The notes beneath the pieces are model-generated. The model was not told the origin of the DNA, made no database searches, and saw only the letters and a list, made by a program, of their open reading frames with translations. A DNA stretch of 64,000 nucleotides from Stenotrophomonas sp. Iso1 (GTDB taxonomy: Bacteria > Pseudomonadota > Gammaproteobacteria > Xanthomonadales > Xanthomonadaceae): the NCBI RefSeq assembly GCF_027497995.1, contig NZ_JAODBT010000002.1:496001-560000 (forward strand), written 5' to 3'. The position numbers were made by a program, and so were the translations under genes. Each line of letters begins with the position of its first letter. Positions within the stretch are counted from its first letter, which is position 1. Below, piece after piece: positions 19,875 to 30,643 of this stretch.

Positions 19875-20467
19875 TCCGTTGCGGCTCCAGTAGGGAGGGT
19901 TGATGCGGCTGTTCAGTTTGCCATGTTCTTCTTGGCCGCTGCTTGGTCCCGACCATCAACAAAATGGGTTGAATAGTGCGGTCTAACAATTCGTTCCAGC
20001 CGACGCTGTCTCGCGCTGAGTCGGCGTCTCACCTAGGGCAAGTCCGTCATGCAGCTCCGCGATCTCCTGGCACCACTTCGCTGCTCAGGCATTAAGGAAG
20101 CGATTGCGGACCTCCAGGCTGACGTGGGAAGTGGGCGTTAGTCTTGACGTGTCAACACAGCGAGAAGTCGCGTTGCCCGGCCGTCGGCCGCCGGCCAGGG
20201 GGCTGACTGGGGAGGCGATTTTCCCGCGAAATGCGAGGCCTTCGCCGTCGGCATGCGGGTGCCAAGCGAACTGATCGGGGGAGGTGAGAGCGGTCATGCG
20301 TGCAGGCTATGACTGGAAAGGTTTATAGCCTGAGGCGGCAGTGGCGACCTCGTTCTGACAATGGGTATCTGCGGATATGGCCCAGAGCGTGGACTAACTC
20401 TGGAATGGAAATTACTCCTGCCATATGCTCGGGCTGCCTGAATGATCAGGCCAACAAGGAGAGTGGC
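19875..20467. other. Non-coding stretch with a perfect hairpin
   Basis: No convincing gene. A 70-codon minus-strand frame (20085-20297) has no ribosome site and no family resemblance. A perfect 8-bp inverted repeat CAGGCTAT/ATAGCCTG with a 14-base loop lies at 20303-20332, upstream of the small cysteine-rich peptide gene. The segment also holds the promoter regions of the lipoprotein gene (leftward) and of the peptide gene (rightward), which I could not place precisely. Confidence 0.4.
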
Positions 20468-20662
20468 ATGAAGAAGTGGATCAAGCGCGTTGTCGCCTGT
20501 AGCTTCCTATCGGTGGCTGTCTTTGGTGGTGCGGCTTCGGCCTCGTGGTGTGGAACGCCTTGCATTACTTCGTATAACGCCTGTATCGCGAACGGCAGCT
20601 CTCAGGCCGTCTGCGAGATCAAGTTGGAAACCTGCTTGGCGGGATTGTGTCCCAACGGTTAA
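20468..20662 (+). CDS. Small six-cysteine secreted peptide, unknown function
   Basis: A 64-residue product that starts at an ATG six bases after AAGGAG. Residues 1-26 are a classic Sec signal peptide (MKKWIKRVVACSFLSVAVFG, then AASA-S cleavage). The mature ~38 residues contain six cysteines (WCGTPC, NAC, AVC, ETC, GLC), enough for three disulphides. A good terminator follows at 20681, so it is a complete single-gene unit. I do not recognise the family. It lies within the tRNA-Pro-bounded interval. Confidence 0.7.
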   Translation: MKKWIKRVVACSFLSVAVFGGAASASWCGTPCITSYNACIANGSSQAVCEIKLETCLAGLCPNG

Positions 20663-20680
20663 TGCCTGTGTAGGAAAAGG

Positions 20681-20709
20681 AACCCCGCCAAGTGCGGGGT
20701 TTTGTTTTT
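20681..20709 (+). terminator. Rho-independent terminator after the six-cysteine peptide gene
   Basis: CCCCGC/GCGGGG stem (20683-20688, 20694-20699) flanked by AA/TT and followed by TTTGTTTTT. Confidence 0.85.
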
Positions 20710-20884
20710 GCAGGCAGCGAGGTTTGAGGCCATGACCGCTAGATGGGAGGCAGATGAAGCGCATGAACTGCACCCTGTCGCTGCGTAAGTCATTGATACT
20801 CATAAGCCCATTCCGGCCTTTTTCGCGCGCGATATCCGCCTCATTTCCCCAACGATTCCAGCAGGTTGGTCTGGTCAGTGCCGA

Positions 20885-20930
20885 TGCCTGGGGCAGAGGG
20901 GCGTCGGTTCAAATCCCGCTGTCCCGACCA
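20885..20930 (+). repeat. Degenerate copy of the tRNA-Pro 3' half (attachment-site remnant)
   Basis: Matches the tRNA-Pro at 17965 from the anticodon arm to the CCA: 28 of the last 31 bases are identical, including GTCGGTTCAAATCC and GTCCCGACCA. The anticodon loop has lost two G and the T-stem no longer pairs, so it is not a working tRNA. As a direct repeat of the tRNA 3' end on the far side of an integrase remnant, it is best read as the other attachment site of a decayed element of about 2.9 kb. Confidence 0.75.
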
Positions 20931-21059
20931 ACTGCTGCAAGCCCAACACGGGCAAGCACCTTTATTGCGCAAGCCTTCGTTCTTTCACCGGCTTTCAGCC
21001 TGCTCTTTGCTAGCTTTGCTGCCGTTGTCTGTCATCCGATACGTTCGGGGAGCTGGAAC

Positions 21060-21326
21060 ATGAAGTCTTTCGCACGCTGTTTTGTGATGATTGCTGCCGC
21101 TGGAGTTTTGGCGGGTTGCGCGCCCAGGGAGGCAAAGATTGAAGCGAGGCCGCAGCGGATTGGTATGGCTAATCCTGCTTCAGAGCATTGCATCAGCAAG
21201 GGCGGCAAGTTGGAGATCAGGAAGAACAAGGACGGGGGTGAGTTCGGGGTGTGCCACTTACCTGATGGGTCACAGGTTGAGGAGTGGGAGTTGTTTCATC
21301 GCGATACTCCGAAGCCCGCGAGCTGA
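21060..21326 (+). CDS. DUF333-domain lipoprotein
   Basis: An 88-residue lipoprotein with signal peptide MKSFARCFVMIAAAGVLAGC (lipobox LAGC, Cys20). It is followed by a DUF333 domain with the typical GMANPASEHCISKGGKLEIR and EFGVCHLPDGSQVEEWELFH, whose two cysteines probably form a disulphide. Members are small envelope proteins of unknown role. The frame is open far upstream through the tRNA-Pro-like repeat, so the ATG at 21060, which exposes the signal peptide, is the sensible start. It lies just outside the repeat-bounded interval. Confidence 0.8.
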   Translation: MKSFARCFVMIAAAGVLAGCAPREAKIEARPQRIGMANPASEHCISKGGKLEIRKNKDGGEFGVCHLPDGSQVEEWELFHRDTPKPAS

Positions 21327-21535
21327 TCGACGGGGTTTTCAGCGCAGGTATTTTGCTGTGCGGCTTGCGCCACTTCTGTGAGAGAGACAGGGTGGGGCAC
21401 GGACACAGCGTGGTGGTGACGCGGCGTTCGCGTGCTGCGCTAGAAAATTGTCCGGCAATGGCCTCTTCCAAGCATGGCGCGACACTACCTGCGAGGGGCA
21501 TCTACGCGCTCAGTGACCCGTTGTGTCAGCCGGCG

Positions 21536-22465
21536 TTACTCGCCGGGCTTGGCGGCGGCCGTAGGCTGTTGGGTGGCAGACTTGCGTGCCAGCACGGCTT
21601 CGCGATGGGCGATGTAAGCGTTGGAGCCGAGGATGATCAGTGCACCGAGTACCGTCCAGCGATCGAGTGTCTCGTCGAACAGGAGCCAGCCCATGACGAC
21701 CACCAAGGGCAGCTGGGTGAAACTGATCGGCGTCAGCGCGGAGACCTCACCCAGCTTCAACGCACGCGTCCACAGCAACTGACCGGCGGTGCCCATCACG
21801 CCAGTGAGCAGCAGCCACAACCAAGCGATGCCGGCGGGCCAGACCCAGACAAACAGGGCCGGGATCAACGACAGCGGCACCCAGAACACATACGTGTAGA
21901 AGACCACGGTGTCTGGTCCGTCGACGCGGGTGAGTTGCTTGATCTGTATCGCCACCAGTGCGCTGAGCAAGGCGGCGAGCACCGCGATCAGGCTTCCTAC
22001 CTCGAAGCCGTGAGAGCCCGGGCGCACGATCACCAGCACGCCGATGAAGCCAGCGATCACTGCCGCCCATCGACGGATGCGCACCTTCTCGCCCAGCCAG
22101 AACACAGCGGCGATGGTCACGAACAAGGGCGTCGAATACGACAGCGAAATGGCCTGCGATAGCGGCAGATGGCCAATTGCCCAGAAGCCGCACAGCATTG
22201 AGGCCAAGCCGATCGCGCTGCGCAGAAAATAGCGCGGCAACTGCTGGGTGCGAAGTGACCCGTGGCCAGGTCGCAGCAGCATCGGCAACAGCGCCAGCAG
22301 GCCGAAAGCATTGCGGAAGAACGCGACTTCCTGGGTCGGCACGTAGCGGGTGGCGTAACGGATCGCGATGGCCATCAGGCCAAATGCCATCGCGCTGCCA
22401 AACATCAACAGCGCTGCGCGTACCGGAATGGACATGGCCGAAGGGGCCGCTGCATTGCTCACCAC
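21536..22465 (-). CDS. DMT-superfamily transporter (EamA domains)
   Basis: Inner-membrane protein of 309 residues with about ten hydrophobic helices in two EamA halves. The second half is marked by [21 protein letters not shown], a common EamA signature. Substrate cannot be told. The longest frame starts at GTG 22465, four bases after the murB stop; an ATG ten codons in (22435, [10 protein letters not shown]) is also possible, and neither has a clear ribosome site. It is the last gene of the leftward DUF4190-methyltransferase-pyrD-murB run. Confidence 0.85.
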   Translation of the reverse strand: MVSNAAAPSAMSIPVRAALLMFGSAMAFGLMAIAIRYATRYVPTQEVAFFRNAFGLLALLPMLLRPGHGSLRTQQLPRYFLRSAIGLASMLCGFWAIGHLPLSQAISLSYSTPLFVTIAAVFWLGEKVRIRRWAAVIAGFIGVLVIVRPGSHGFEVGSLIAVLAALLSALVAIQIKQLTRVDGPDTVVFYTYVFWVPLSLIPALFVWVWPAGIAWLWLLLTGVMGTAGQLLWTRALKLGEVSALTPISFTQLPLVVVMGWLLFDETLDRWTVLGALIILGSNAYIAHREAVLARKSATQQPTAAAKPGE

Positions 22466-23505
22466 TGTGCGCCGACCAACCGTGGTTCCGGTTCGATGGG
22501 AACGCCAAATTTCTCAAGCACGGTTGCTGAGACACGGCGGGCGAGTGCCAGCAATTCCGCGCCCGTTGCCGTGCCGTGGTTGACCAGTACCAGTGCGTGG
22601 TTGGGCGAGATACCGGCATCGCCGACGCGTTGCCCCTTCCAGCCACTGGCCTCGATCATCCAGGCGGCGGAGATCTTGCGGCTGCTTTCGTCATTGCCCG
22701 GGAACACTGGCAACTCTGGATAGTGCTGCAGAAGCACGTCTACCTGGTCCAGTGGCAGTACCGGGTTTTTGAAGAAGCTACCGGCGTTGCCGAGCACGTC
22801 GGGATCGGGCAACTTGCGGCGACGAATGGCAATGACGGCGTTGGCGACATCGGCAGCGGCGGGCAGATCAATGCCCATGGCTTTGAGTTCGTCGCGGATG
22901 CCGGCGTAATCCAGTCGCAGTTCATGCAGCAGCGGCAGGCGGAACTCGACGGCCGTAATCAGGTAACGATCGGCTTCGTGTTTGAACAGGCTGTCGCGGT
23001 AACTGAAGCGGCAGGCTTCCTGGTCCAGCCGAGCCCAGGTTTGTTCCTGCGTGTCCCAGGCCTCGACGGTCTGGATGAAGTCGCCAACTTGCGCGCCATA
23101 GGCACCGATGTTCTGGATGGGGGCGGCGCCGACCGAGCCGGGAATCAAGGCCAGGTTTTCCAGGCCGGACAGGCCTTCGCCCAGTGACCACACCACCAGT
23201 TCGTGCCAATTGACGCCGGCACCGGCGCGCACGATGGTGTGGTCGGCACGGTGCTCAAGGATGGTGATATCGCGATTGGTGAAGGTCAGTACGGTGCCTT
23301 CGGGGTCGGCCGCCAGCAGCACGTTGCTGCCGCTGCCCAGTACCAGCAGCGGACTGTTGCCGACGATGGTGGCCAACACTTCCGGAAGCGAGGCGGGGTC
23401 GTTCACCTGCAACAGGCATGGCGCATGCGCGGTGACATGGAAGGTATTGAGGTGCTGCAGCGAAGCGTTTTCGATGAGCGACCAAGCGGGGGGAGTGGTC
23501 GTCAT
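22459..23505 (-). CDS. murB: UDP-N-acetylenolpyruvoylglucosamine reductase
   Basis: FAD enzyme of peptidoglycan precursor synthesis that reduces UDP-GlcNAc-enolpyruvate to UDP-MurNAc. The 348-residue protein is a type I MurB: an FAD-binding PCMH region with [12 protein letters not shown] near residue 52 and [24 protein letters not shown] near 115. The catalytic serine is in [11 protein letters not shown] and the C-terminal glutamate region in [17 protein letters not shown]. Its ATG overlaps the pyrD stop by four bases. Confidence 0.96.
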   Translation of the reverse strand: MTTTPPAWSLIENASLQHLNTFHVTAHAPCLLQVNDPASLPEVLATIVGNSPLLVLGSGSNVLLAADPEGTVLTFTNRDITILEHRADHTIVRAGAGVNWHELVVWSLGEGLSGLENLALIPGSVGAAPIQNIGAYGAQVGDFIQTVEAWDTQEQTWARLDQEACRFSYRDSLFKHEADRYLITAVEFRLPLLHELRLDYAGIRDELKAMGIDLPAAADVANAVIAIRRRKLPDPDVLGNAGSFFKNPVLPLDQVDVLLQHYPELPVFPGNDESSRKISAAWMIEASGWKGQRVGDAGISPNHALVLVNHGTATGAELLALARRVSATVLEKFGVPIEPEPRLVGAQW

Positions 23506-24557
23506 AGCGGTGCGACGGCGCCTCCGGAGGGGGATTCGCGACGGCGACGAATCGCCTCGACGCAGTCACCGATCAAGCCGGCGCCCTGGAAAATCAACCC
23601 GCTATAGCACTGCACCAGTGAGGCGCCAGCGGCCATCTTGGCCACTGCGTCGGCACCGGAACTGATACCGCCGACGCCGATCAACGGCACCGATTCCGGT
23701 AGGCGTGCGCGCAAACGACGCAGCACCAGCGTGGACTGACCCAGTAGCGGAACACCCGACAAACCACCGGCTTCCTTGGCCAGCGGATCGGCTTCAACCG
23801 CCTCACGGCTGATGGTGGTGTTGGTGGCGATGACGCCATCCACCCCGAGCTCGCCCAGCACGCGTGCGGCGGCGTCGATATCGCGGTCGTTCAAATCCGG
23901 TGCGACTTTGACCAGCATCGGCACGCGACGTCCATGCTGGCTGGCCAGCCGTTCCTGTGCCTCACGCAGTCCACCGACGAGTCGACGCAGCGCTTGTTCT
24001 TCCTGCAACTCGCGCAGACCGGCCGTGTTGGGTGAGGAAATGTTGACCGTGATGTAGTCGGCCAGCGGGTAAACCTTTTCCATGCAGATCAGGTAATCGG
24101 ACAGCGCATCTTCATTGGCGGTGTCCTTGTTCTTGCCGATGTTGATGCCAAGCGGCCCGGGACGATGACGCGCGCGCTCGACATTCTTCACCAGCACATC
24201 CACGCCCTGGTTGTTGAAGCCCATGCGGTTGATGATGGCGCCATGTTTTGGCAGCCGGAACAAGCGCGGTTTGGGATTGCCGTCCTGCGGGCGCGGGGTG
24301 ATGGTGCCAATTTCGACAAAGCCAAAACCCAGCGCGAACAGCGCATCGATGTGCTCGCCGTTTTTGTCCAGGCCAGCGGCCAGGCCAACGGGATTGGGAA
24401 AATTCAAACCATAGACGCTGGTCGGCATCGGTTTGGCGCGGCTTGCGACCAGTGGTGTGGTGCCGGTGCGCCAAGCCAGGTCCAGCGCGGACAGGGCCAG
24501 ACCGTGTGCACGTTCGGCGTCGAAAGCAAACAAAAAGGGGCGGGCAATGGAATACAT
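23502..24557 (-). CDS. pyrD: Dihydroorotate dehydrogenase (quinone)
   Basis: Class 2 enzyme of pyrimidine synthesis, membrane-associated and using quinone as acceptor. The 351-residue length and the N-terminal amphipathic extension ([20 protein letters not shown]) are class 2 features. FMN-site motifs are seen: [14 protein letters not shown] near residue 56, [11 protein letters not shown] with the catalytic serine near 177, and [13 protein letters not shown] at the end. It follows the methyltransferase gene by four bases and overlaps murB. Confidence 0.96.
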   Translation of the reverse strand: MYSIARPFLFAFDAERAHGLALSALDLAWRTGTTPLVASRAKPMPTSVYGLNFPNPVGLAAGLDKNGEHIDALFALGFGFVEIGTITPRPQDGNPKPRLFRLPKHGAIINRMGFNNQGVDVLVKNVERARHRPGPLGINIGKNKDTANEDALSDYLICMEKVYPLADYITVNISSPNTAGLRELQEEQALRRLVGGLREAQERLASQHGRRVPMLVKVAPDLNDRDIDAAARVLGELGVDGVIATNTTISREAVEADPLAKEAGGLSGVPLLGQSTLVLRRLRARLPESVPLIGVGGISSGADAVAKMAAGASLVQCYSGLIFQGAGLIGDCVEAIRRRRESPSGGAVAPL

Positions 24558-24561
24558 AAGC

Positions 24562-25332
24562 TCAGTTCAACGTGCCGATGAAGGCACGGGTTTGGTACTC
24601 GAAGGCGACCTGGCCGTTGATGGCACAGGCGTCGAACAACTGCTGCAGGGCAGCCAGCATGGGAAGGTGGCGCGGATGCCCGGCTTGCGGTGCATACGAG
24701 GAGGACAGGAGGCGGCCACGCAGACTTTGCAGGTCCAGGTGCTGCACGTTCGGGAAGCGCGCGATGCCGCGCAGGCCGTCGCCGAACCAGGCGCGCATTT
24801 CGTCATCACTCTGGTACCGCTCGGCGACCTCGGTGTAGTCGGTGCCGTAGTCGATCAACAAGCGTTCGTAGCTGACCAGAAACGGTGAGGCATCCAGCAG
24901 GCGTGAGTTCCAGAACACCAGCGCCATGCCTCCGGGCTGCAGAATGCGCGCCCATTCGCGGCGCACTGCAGCGGTATCAAACCAATGGAAGGCCTGCGCT
25001 GCGGCGACCAGACCGACACTGGCATCTGCCAACGTGGTGGCTTCGGCAGTGCCGTCGACCACAGTAAGCCGCGGGTAATCTGCAGTGAGCCACTGCGCTG
25101 CGGCATCGCGCATGGGGCCGTTGGGCTCTACGGCGATCACTGGGTGGCCGGCAGATAGAAAAAGCTGGGTAGAAATACCAGTGCCGGCGCCGATGTCGGC
25201 GACCTGGGTTTCGGCAGGCACGCCGATGTCACGATGCAACCATTCCAGCAGTGCAGGCGGGTAGCCGGGCCGATAGCGGACGTAGTCGGCCACACGGCTG
25301 CTGAAGCGTTCGGTTGAATCGGAGTGACTCAT
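24562..25332 (-). CDS. Class I SAM-dependent methyltransferase
   Basis: A 256-residue enzyme with the Rossmann-fold SAM site: motif [17 protein letters not shown] near residue 45, an acidic residue after it (VIAVEPN), and the [18 protein letters not shown] segment typical of methyltransf_11/UbiE-like members. The substrate is unknown. A GAGG lies before the ATG. It is between a DUF4190 membrane protein gene and pyrD on the same strand, gaps of 7 and 4 bases, so it is co-transcribed. Confidence 0.85.
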   Translation of the reverse strand: MSHSDSTERFSSRVADYVRYRPGYPPALLEWLHRDIGVPAETQVADIGAGTGISTQLFLSAGHPVIAVEPNGPMRDAAAQWLTADYPRLTVVDGTAEATTLADASVGLVAAAQAFHWFDTAAVRREWARILQPGGMALVFWNSRLLDASPFLVSYERLLIDYGTDYTEVAERYQSDDEMRAWFGDGLRGIARFPNVQHLDLQSLRGRLLSSSYAPQAGHPRHLPMLAALQQLFDACAINGQVAFEYQTRAFIGTLN

Positions 25333-25339
25333 GCGGACC

Positions 25340-25627
25340 TCACGAATTCAGGGCCGCGATCCAGGCCAAGCCGCCGAAGAAGACGATGAAGAGCGAAATG
25401 CCGATGACCCACAGCGCCACGGACAGCCAGCCGAGGATCAGGCCAGCAATTGCCAGCCCGTCGCCTTCCATCTGACCGTTGCTACGGCGGATTTCACCGC
25501 GGCCAAGGTGGCCGAAGATGATGGCGCCAATGCTGCCCAGAAACGGTAGCAAGGTCCAACCGAGGATGCCGGCAACCAAGCTGATCACGGCATAGCTGCT
25601 GGTCTGGCGGGGGGCGGGGATGCTCAT
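25340..25627 (-). CDS. DUF4190 membrane protein
   Basis: A 95-residue protein with two membrane helices (AVISLVAGILGWTLLPFLG and a C-terminal WLSVALWVIGISLFIVFF stretch) separated by a polar loop containing FGHLGRGEIRRS, the DUF4190 signature. The ATG at 25627 has a strong AGGAGG nine bases upstream, so the longer open frame is rejected. Function unknown. It is the first gene of the leftward pyrD-murB run. Confidence 0.85.
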   Translation of the reverse strand: MSIPAPRQTSSYAVISLVAGILGWTLLPFLGSIGAIIFGHLGRGEIRRSNGQMEGDGLAIAGLILGWLSVALWVIGISLFIVFFGGLAWIAALNS

Positions 25628-25655
25628 CGTTGGACCTCCTTGTAGATGCGGAAAA

Positions 25656-25710
25656 GCGGACGGAAAACCCGTCCGCATTATGCAAAGGCTCCCGCCGGGG
25701 CGGGAGCCGT
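25656..25710 (-). terminator. Two tandem hairpins ending the amaB transcript
   Basis: In leftward order: GGCTCCCG/CGGGAGCC (25687-25708), then the 8-bp stem GCGGACGG/CCGTCCGC (25656-25676) followed on the minus strand by CTTTTCC. They separate amaB from the DUF4190 gene. Confidence 0.65.
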
Positions 25711-25715
25711 TCCCA

Positions 25716-27248
25716 TCACAGGTCGAACTTGATGCCCTGGGCCAGCGGCAGCGAGTCGGAGTAGTTGATGGTGTTGGTCTGACGGCGCATATACACCTTC
25801 CAGGCATCGGACCCGGACTCACGGCCACCGCCGGTGTCTTTCTCGCCACCGAAGGCGCCACCGATCTCGGCGCCGGAGGTGCCGATGTTGATATTGGCGA
25901 TACCGCAATCGCTGCCGGCTGCCGACAGGAACTTCTCGGCAGTCTTCAGATTGGTGGTGAAGATGGACGAGGACAGGCCCTGCGGCACGCCATTCTGCAT
26001 GTCGATGGCTTCGTCCAGGGTGCTGTACTTCATCACGTACAGGATCGGGGCGAAGGTCTCGTGCTGGACGATTTCATCGCTGTTCTTCAGCCCGGTGACG
26101 ATAGCCGGCAAGACAAAGTTGCCCGGACGATCGATGGCGGTACCGCCAATCTCGACGGTGCCACCTGCGGCCTTGGCCTTCTCGATGGAAGCCAGAAACT
26201 GCTGCACGGCTTCCGGGCTGTTCAGCGGGCCCATCAGATTGGCGGCATCGGTCGGGTCGCCGATCTTGCCTTCCACCTGCTTGTACGCCTTGACCAGCGT
26301 GGCCAGCACGTTGTCGTAGATGGATTCATGCACGATCAGGCGGCGCGTGGTGGTGCAGCGCTGGCCGGCAGTGCCGACGGCACCGAACACAATGCCCGGC
26401 ACGGCCAGTTTCTGGTCGGCGGACTCATCCATGATGATGGCGTTGTTGCCACCCAGTTCCAGCAGGCAACGGCCCAGACGCTGGGCAACCTTCTGGTTGA
26501 CGGTGCGGCCCACCTGGGTGGAACCGGTGAAGGAGATCAGCGGCACGCGGCGGTCTTCGACCATCTTTTCCGACAGCGCGGTGCCAGCATCGTTGATCAG
26601 GAAGAACAGATTCGGGAAGCCGCCGTCCTTCAGCGCGTCATTGCAGATCTTCATCGTGGCAATGGCGGTCAGAGGCGTCTTGTTGGATGGCTTCCAGATG
26701 CAGATGTCACCGCAGATGGCGGCCAGGAATGCATTCCAGCTCCACACTGCGACCGGGAAATTGAAGGCCGAGATGATGCCGACCAGACCCAGCGGATGGT
26801 ACTGCTCGTACATGCGATGGCCGGGGCGCTCGGAGTGCATGGTGTAGCCGTACAGCATGCGGCTCTGGCCCAGCGCGAAGTCGGCGATGTCGATCATCTC
26901 CTGTACTTCGCCGTCACCTTCCGGCTTGGACTTGCCCATTTCCAGTGCGACCAGCGACCCCAGTGCGTCCTTGTGCTTGCGCAGTGCTTCGCCGCATAGG
27001 CGTACGGCTTCACCGCGGCGTGGGGCCGGTGTGGTGCGCCACACCTTGTAGGCTTCCTGCGCACGGGCGATCACGGTTTCGTAATCGGCCTCGGTCGTCG
27101 CCTGGACTTCTGCGATCACCTCGCCGGTGGTCGGGTTCTGCGGCTTGAGGACGCCCGCGCCGGAGGCGGACGACCACTCTCCGTTACCCAGATACGTGCC
27201 AGCGTTGGTGGCATCCAAGGCCAAAGCCTTGAGTAGCTCAGAAGACAT
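25716..27248 (-). CDS. amaB: ALDH7-type aldehyde dehydrogenase (L-piperidine-6-carboxylate / alpha-aminoadipic semialdehyde dehydrogenase)
   Basis: NAD-dependent aldehyde dehydrogenase of 510 residues. The catalytic cysteine is in [12 protein letters not shown] near residue 304 and the general-base glutamate in LLELGGNNA. The C-terminal segment [20 protein letters not shown] followed by [18 protein letters not shown] is characteristic of the antiquitin (ALDH7) group, which oxidises alpha-aminoadipic semialdehyde in lysine breakdown. No other lysine-catabolic gene is nearby, so the substrate is inferred from family alone. It is divergent from kdsA. Confidence 0.88.
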   Translation of the reverse strand: MSSELLKALALDATNAGTYLGNGEWSSASGAGVLKPQNPTTGEVIAEVQATTEADYETVIARAQEAYKVWRTTPAPRRGEAVRLCGEALRKHKDALGSLVALEMGKSKPEGDGEVQEMIDIADFALGQSRMLYGYTMHSERPGHRMYEQYHPLGLVGIISAFNFPVAVWSWNAFLAAICGDICIWKPSNKTPLTAIATMKICNDALKDGGFPNLFFLINDAGTALSEKMVEDRRVPLISFTGSTQVGRTVNQKVAQRLGRCLLELGGNNAIIMDESADQKLAVPGIVFGAVGTAGQRCTTTRRLIVHESIYDNVLATLVKAYKQVEGKIGDPTDAANLMGPLNSPEAVQQFLASIEKAKAAGGTVEIGGTAIDRPGNFVLPAIVTGLKNSDEIVQHETFAPILYVMKYSTLDEAIDMQNGVPQGLSSSIFTTNLKTAEKFLSAAGSDCGIANINIGTSGAEIGGAFGGEKDTGGGRESGSDAWKVYMRRQTNTINYSDSLPLAQGIKFDL

Positions 27249-27342
27249 GCAAACTCCTGTTTCTTAACGTTATTTTGGCGCCGTCGTGGGTGCAGTGGGG
27301 GCGACGGGGTGAGCGCCACATAGTATCAGAGTGAACCGATAG

Positions 27343-28353
<1,011 letters not shown>

Positions 28354-28608
28354 CCCGCGGGCATCAGAGCGCGCGGCCGGTATGTCGACGTGACAGCCGG
28401 CCCGCGTGATTTCCGAGTGGGAATCGTCGTCCTTATGCGCAACGCGCCGGACGCCAAAAATTCGATCAACGGCTGTTGATCTGCGGACTGGTTTTGCGGA
28501 GTACGAACCAGTCAATCAATGCGTCAAATGCCGATCAGACAGAAGCAGCGCTCCCGTGAGGCGGAAGCGCCGTGTTTGTTTATCAAGTCGAAAATCGGCG
28601 ATGGCCGA

Positions 28609-29604
28609 TCAGGCGTGGCGGGGGAACCAACTCGGCGGGTCACGATGCCAACGCCAGGCGCTTTCAACGATGGGCGCCAACTCCGTCCAGCGCGGCTGCC
28701 AGCCCAATTGCTCTCGTGCCTTCTGGCTGGAGGCAACCAACGTTGCCGGATCACCCTCGCGACGCGATGCGACCTCATAAGGAATCGCATGGCCGGAGAT
28801 GACACGCGCGCAGTCGATCACCTCGCGCACTGAGAAGCCGCGGCCATTGCCGAGATTGAAGGCATGGGCACCTTCGTTGTTGTCCATGTAAGCGAGCGCC
28901 AGCGAATGCGCCTGCGCCAGATCCTGCACATGCACGTAGTCACGCACGCAGGTGCCATCGGCGGTTGAATAGTCATCGCCGAACACCTTCAGTGCGGGTC
29001 CGTTGCCGAGTGCGGCGCGCAGCACGTTCGGAATCAAATGCGTCTCGCAGGCATGTGCTTCGCCAATGCCGTGATCGGGCAGGGCGCCTGCGGCATTGAA
29101 GTAGCGGAGTGCGACTGAGCGCAGGCCATAGGCTGTTGCTGCGTCGGCCAGAATGCGTTCGGCCATCAATTTACTGGCGCCGTAAGGGTTGATGGGGTTC
29201 TTGGGGTGGTCTTCATCAATCCGTTCGTTGATGGGATTGCCGAACACCGCTGCGGTCGAAGAGAAAACGATGCGATCAACGTCGTGCCGACGCATGGCAT
29301 CGAGCAGATTCAACGTGCCGGTGACGTTATTGGTGTAGTACGCGTTGGGATGGCTGACTGATTCGCCGACCAGCGAGCGGGCGCAGAAATGCATGACCGC
29401 ATCGAAGCATCGGCCTTGGAAGGCCTTGTCCAACGAAGCAGGATTCAGCAGATCGGCCTCGACAAACTCGCCCCAACGCACAGCGTCGCGATGCCCGGTG
29501 GAGAGGTTGTCCAGCACGGTGACGTTGTGGCCGTGTTCGCTCAGCCACTGGGCCATGTGGCTGCCGATGTAGCCGGCGCCGCCGCAGATGAGGAGTCCGC
29601 TCAT
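28609..29604 (-). CDS. galE: UDP-glucose 4-epimerase
   Basis: Interconverts UDP-glucose and UDP-galactose, supplying galactose for polysaccharide. The 331-residue protein has the NAD-binding GGAGYIGSH at residues 8-16, the catalytic serine in FSSTAAVFG and the YGASK catalytic pair. It lies at the downstream end of the leftward exopolysaccharide gene set, 76 bases after the acyltransferase. Other short-chain epimerases are possible, but the GDDYSTADGTCVRDYVHVQD segment is typical of GalE. Confidence 0.92.
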   Translation of the reverse strand: MSGLLICGGAGYIGSHMAQWLSEHGHNVTVLDNLSTGHRDAVRWGEFVEADLLNPASLDKAFQGRCFDAVMHFCARSLVGESVSHPNAYYTNNVTGTLNLLDAMRRHDVDRIVFSSTAAVFGNPINERIDEDHPKNPINPYGASKLMAERILADAATAYGLRSVALRYFNAAGALPDHGIGEAHACETHLIPNVLRAALGNGPALKVFGDDYSTADGTCVRDYVHVQDLAQAHSLALAYMDNNEGAHAFNLGNGRGFSVREVIDCARVISGHAIPYEVASRREGDPATLVASSQKAREQLGWQPRWTELAPIVESAWRWHRDPPSWFPRHA

Positions 29605-29680
29605 TGTCTATTTCCTGAAGATTTACGCTATTCATTATGGGGCGAAATCATCAAAGAGATCCGCCGTGACCATGACGGAA

Positions 29681-30643
29681 CTACAGTAGATACGGGAATT
29701 GCCGATTGATTCGGGTGAGCAGAAGTGCCGCGAGCACGGAGATAGCTGACGTCACCAGGAACAGTGAGACACTGCTGAAAAGGGTGGGGGCTAGTAAATA
29801 AATTACAGCCGGGTGCGTGAAATAAATGCCAGAGGATAATGCGGAAAATGACTTTCCAGAATATTTTCTAGTTGAGCGGAGTGCGAGCAACACAATGGCG
29901 GGGCAGATCAATGCGAGTAACAGAAGGTTGTCAAACCCGTCCGTTCCGACGTTGAAATGAAGGTTGATCGTGCACTCTATTGATAGGCCAATGAGGCCGA
30001 ACGCGCAGGCGAGCAAGGTGGTGCGCTTTGAAATCGCGTTGGCTAGATTGAACTTTCTTATGCACATGCCTGCATACATGAATGGAAATGCGAGCAGCAG
30101 GAAATTTCGATGCGACCAGTTATAGCTAAGGAACGTGTCGGCCGGAGGGCTGAAAATGTCATATGCGCCAATATATTGAATCATCACGCCGACACTAAAT
30201 GCTGCTATGGCGATTCCTGTTCCAACTGCTGAATTCACGCCGGATATCATATATAGGCACAGGCCGCCACCGATCATTCCGGCGATATACCATAGATGAT
30301 GAAAGCCAAAGATCAGGCGGTGGACGAGTACAGCGGCTCTTGCGTTTTGATCGAAAGCCCAGAGTGGTAAGTATGCGGTCATCCAGAATGCATATAGCAA
30401 AAGAATGCGCTTCAGCCATGGAGTGAATAGCCCGCGTTCCAGTATGTCGAATAGGTAGTAGCCATTAATAATGAGGAAGACTGGGACGGCAATCCGGAAG
30501 ATGCCGTTTACAAGGATGTACCCGATGCTGTGGTCAAGATCCTGCAGGAAGTGCGCATGGATTGCGACAACGAAGAAGGCAAGCGCGAATTTCAGAAGGT
30601 CGACAGACAGGCTTCGGCTTCCCTTAGTGGTCATCTGTTGCAT
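29681..30643 (-). CDS. Acyltransferase 3 family membrane protein
   Basis: A 320-residue inner-membrane protein with about ten hydrophobic helices, probably adding acetyl or another acyl group to the exopolysaccharide repeat unit. The N-terminal helix carries the family histidine in FFVVAIHAHF, and a second conserved region FRIAVPVFLIINGYYLF fits the Acyl_transf_3 fold. It overlaps the GT4 stop by 20 bases, and the DNA is visibly AT-richer than the housekeeping genes. The sugar modified is unknown. Confidence 0.82.
   Translation of the reverse strand: MQQMTTKGSRSLSVDLLKFALAFFVVAIHAHFLQDLDHSIGYILVNGIFRIAVPVFLIINGYYLFDILERGLFTPWLKRILLLYAFWMTAYLPLWAFDQNARAAVLVHRLIFGFHHLWYIAGMIGGGLCLYMISGVNSAVGTGIAIAAFSVGVMIQYIGAYDIFSPPADTFLSYNWSHRNFLLLAFPFMYAGMCIRKFNLANAISKRTTLLACAFGLIGLSIECTINLHFNVGTDGFDNLLLLALICPAIVLLALRSTRKYSGKSFSALSSGIYFTHPAVIYLLAPTLFSSVSLFLVTSAISVLAALLLTRINRQFPYLL

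Noticed and set aside
20085-20297. A 70-codon minus-strand frame in the tRNA-Pro interval
   Set aside because: No ribosome site, no family resemblance, and the region around it is otherwise non-coding.
21284-22162. A 292-codon plus-strand frame over the DMT transporter
   Set aside because: Gln/His/Arg-rich shadow of the hydrophobic transporter gene on the other strand.
25620-26999. A 459-codon frame antisense to amaB
   Set aside because: Shadow of the aldehyde dehydrogenase codon pattern; no motif and no ribosome site.
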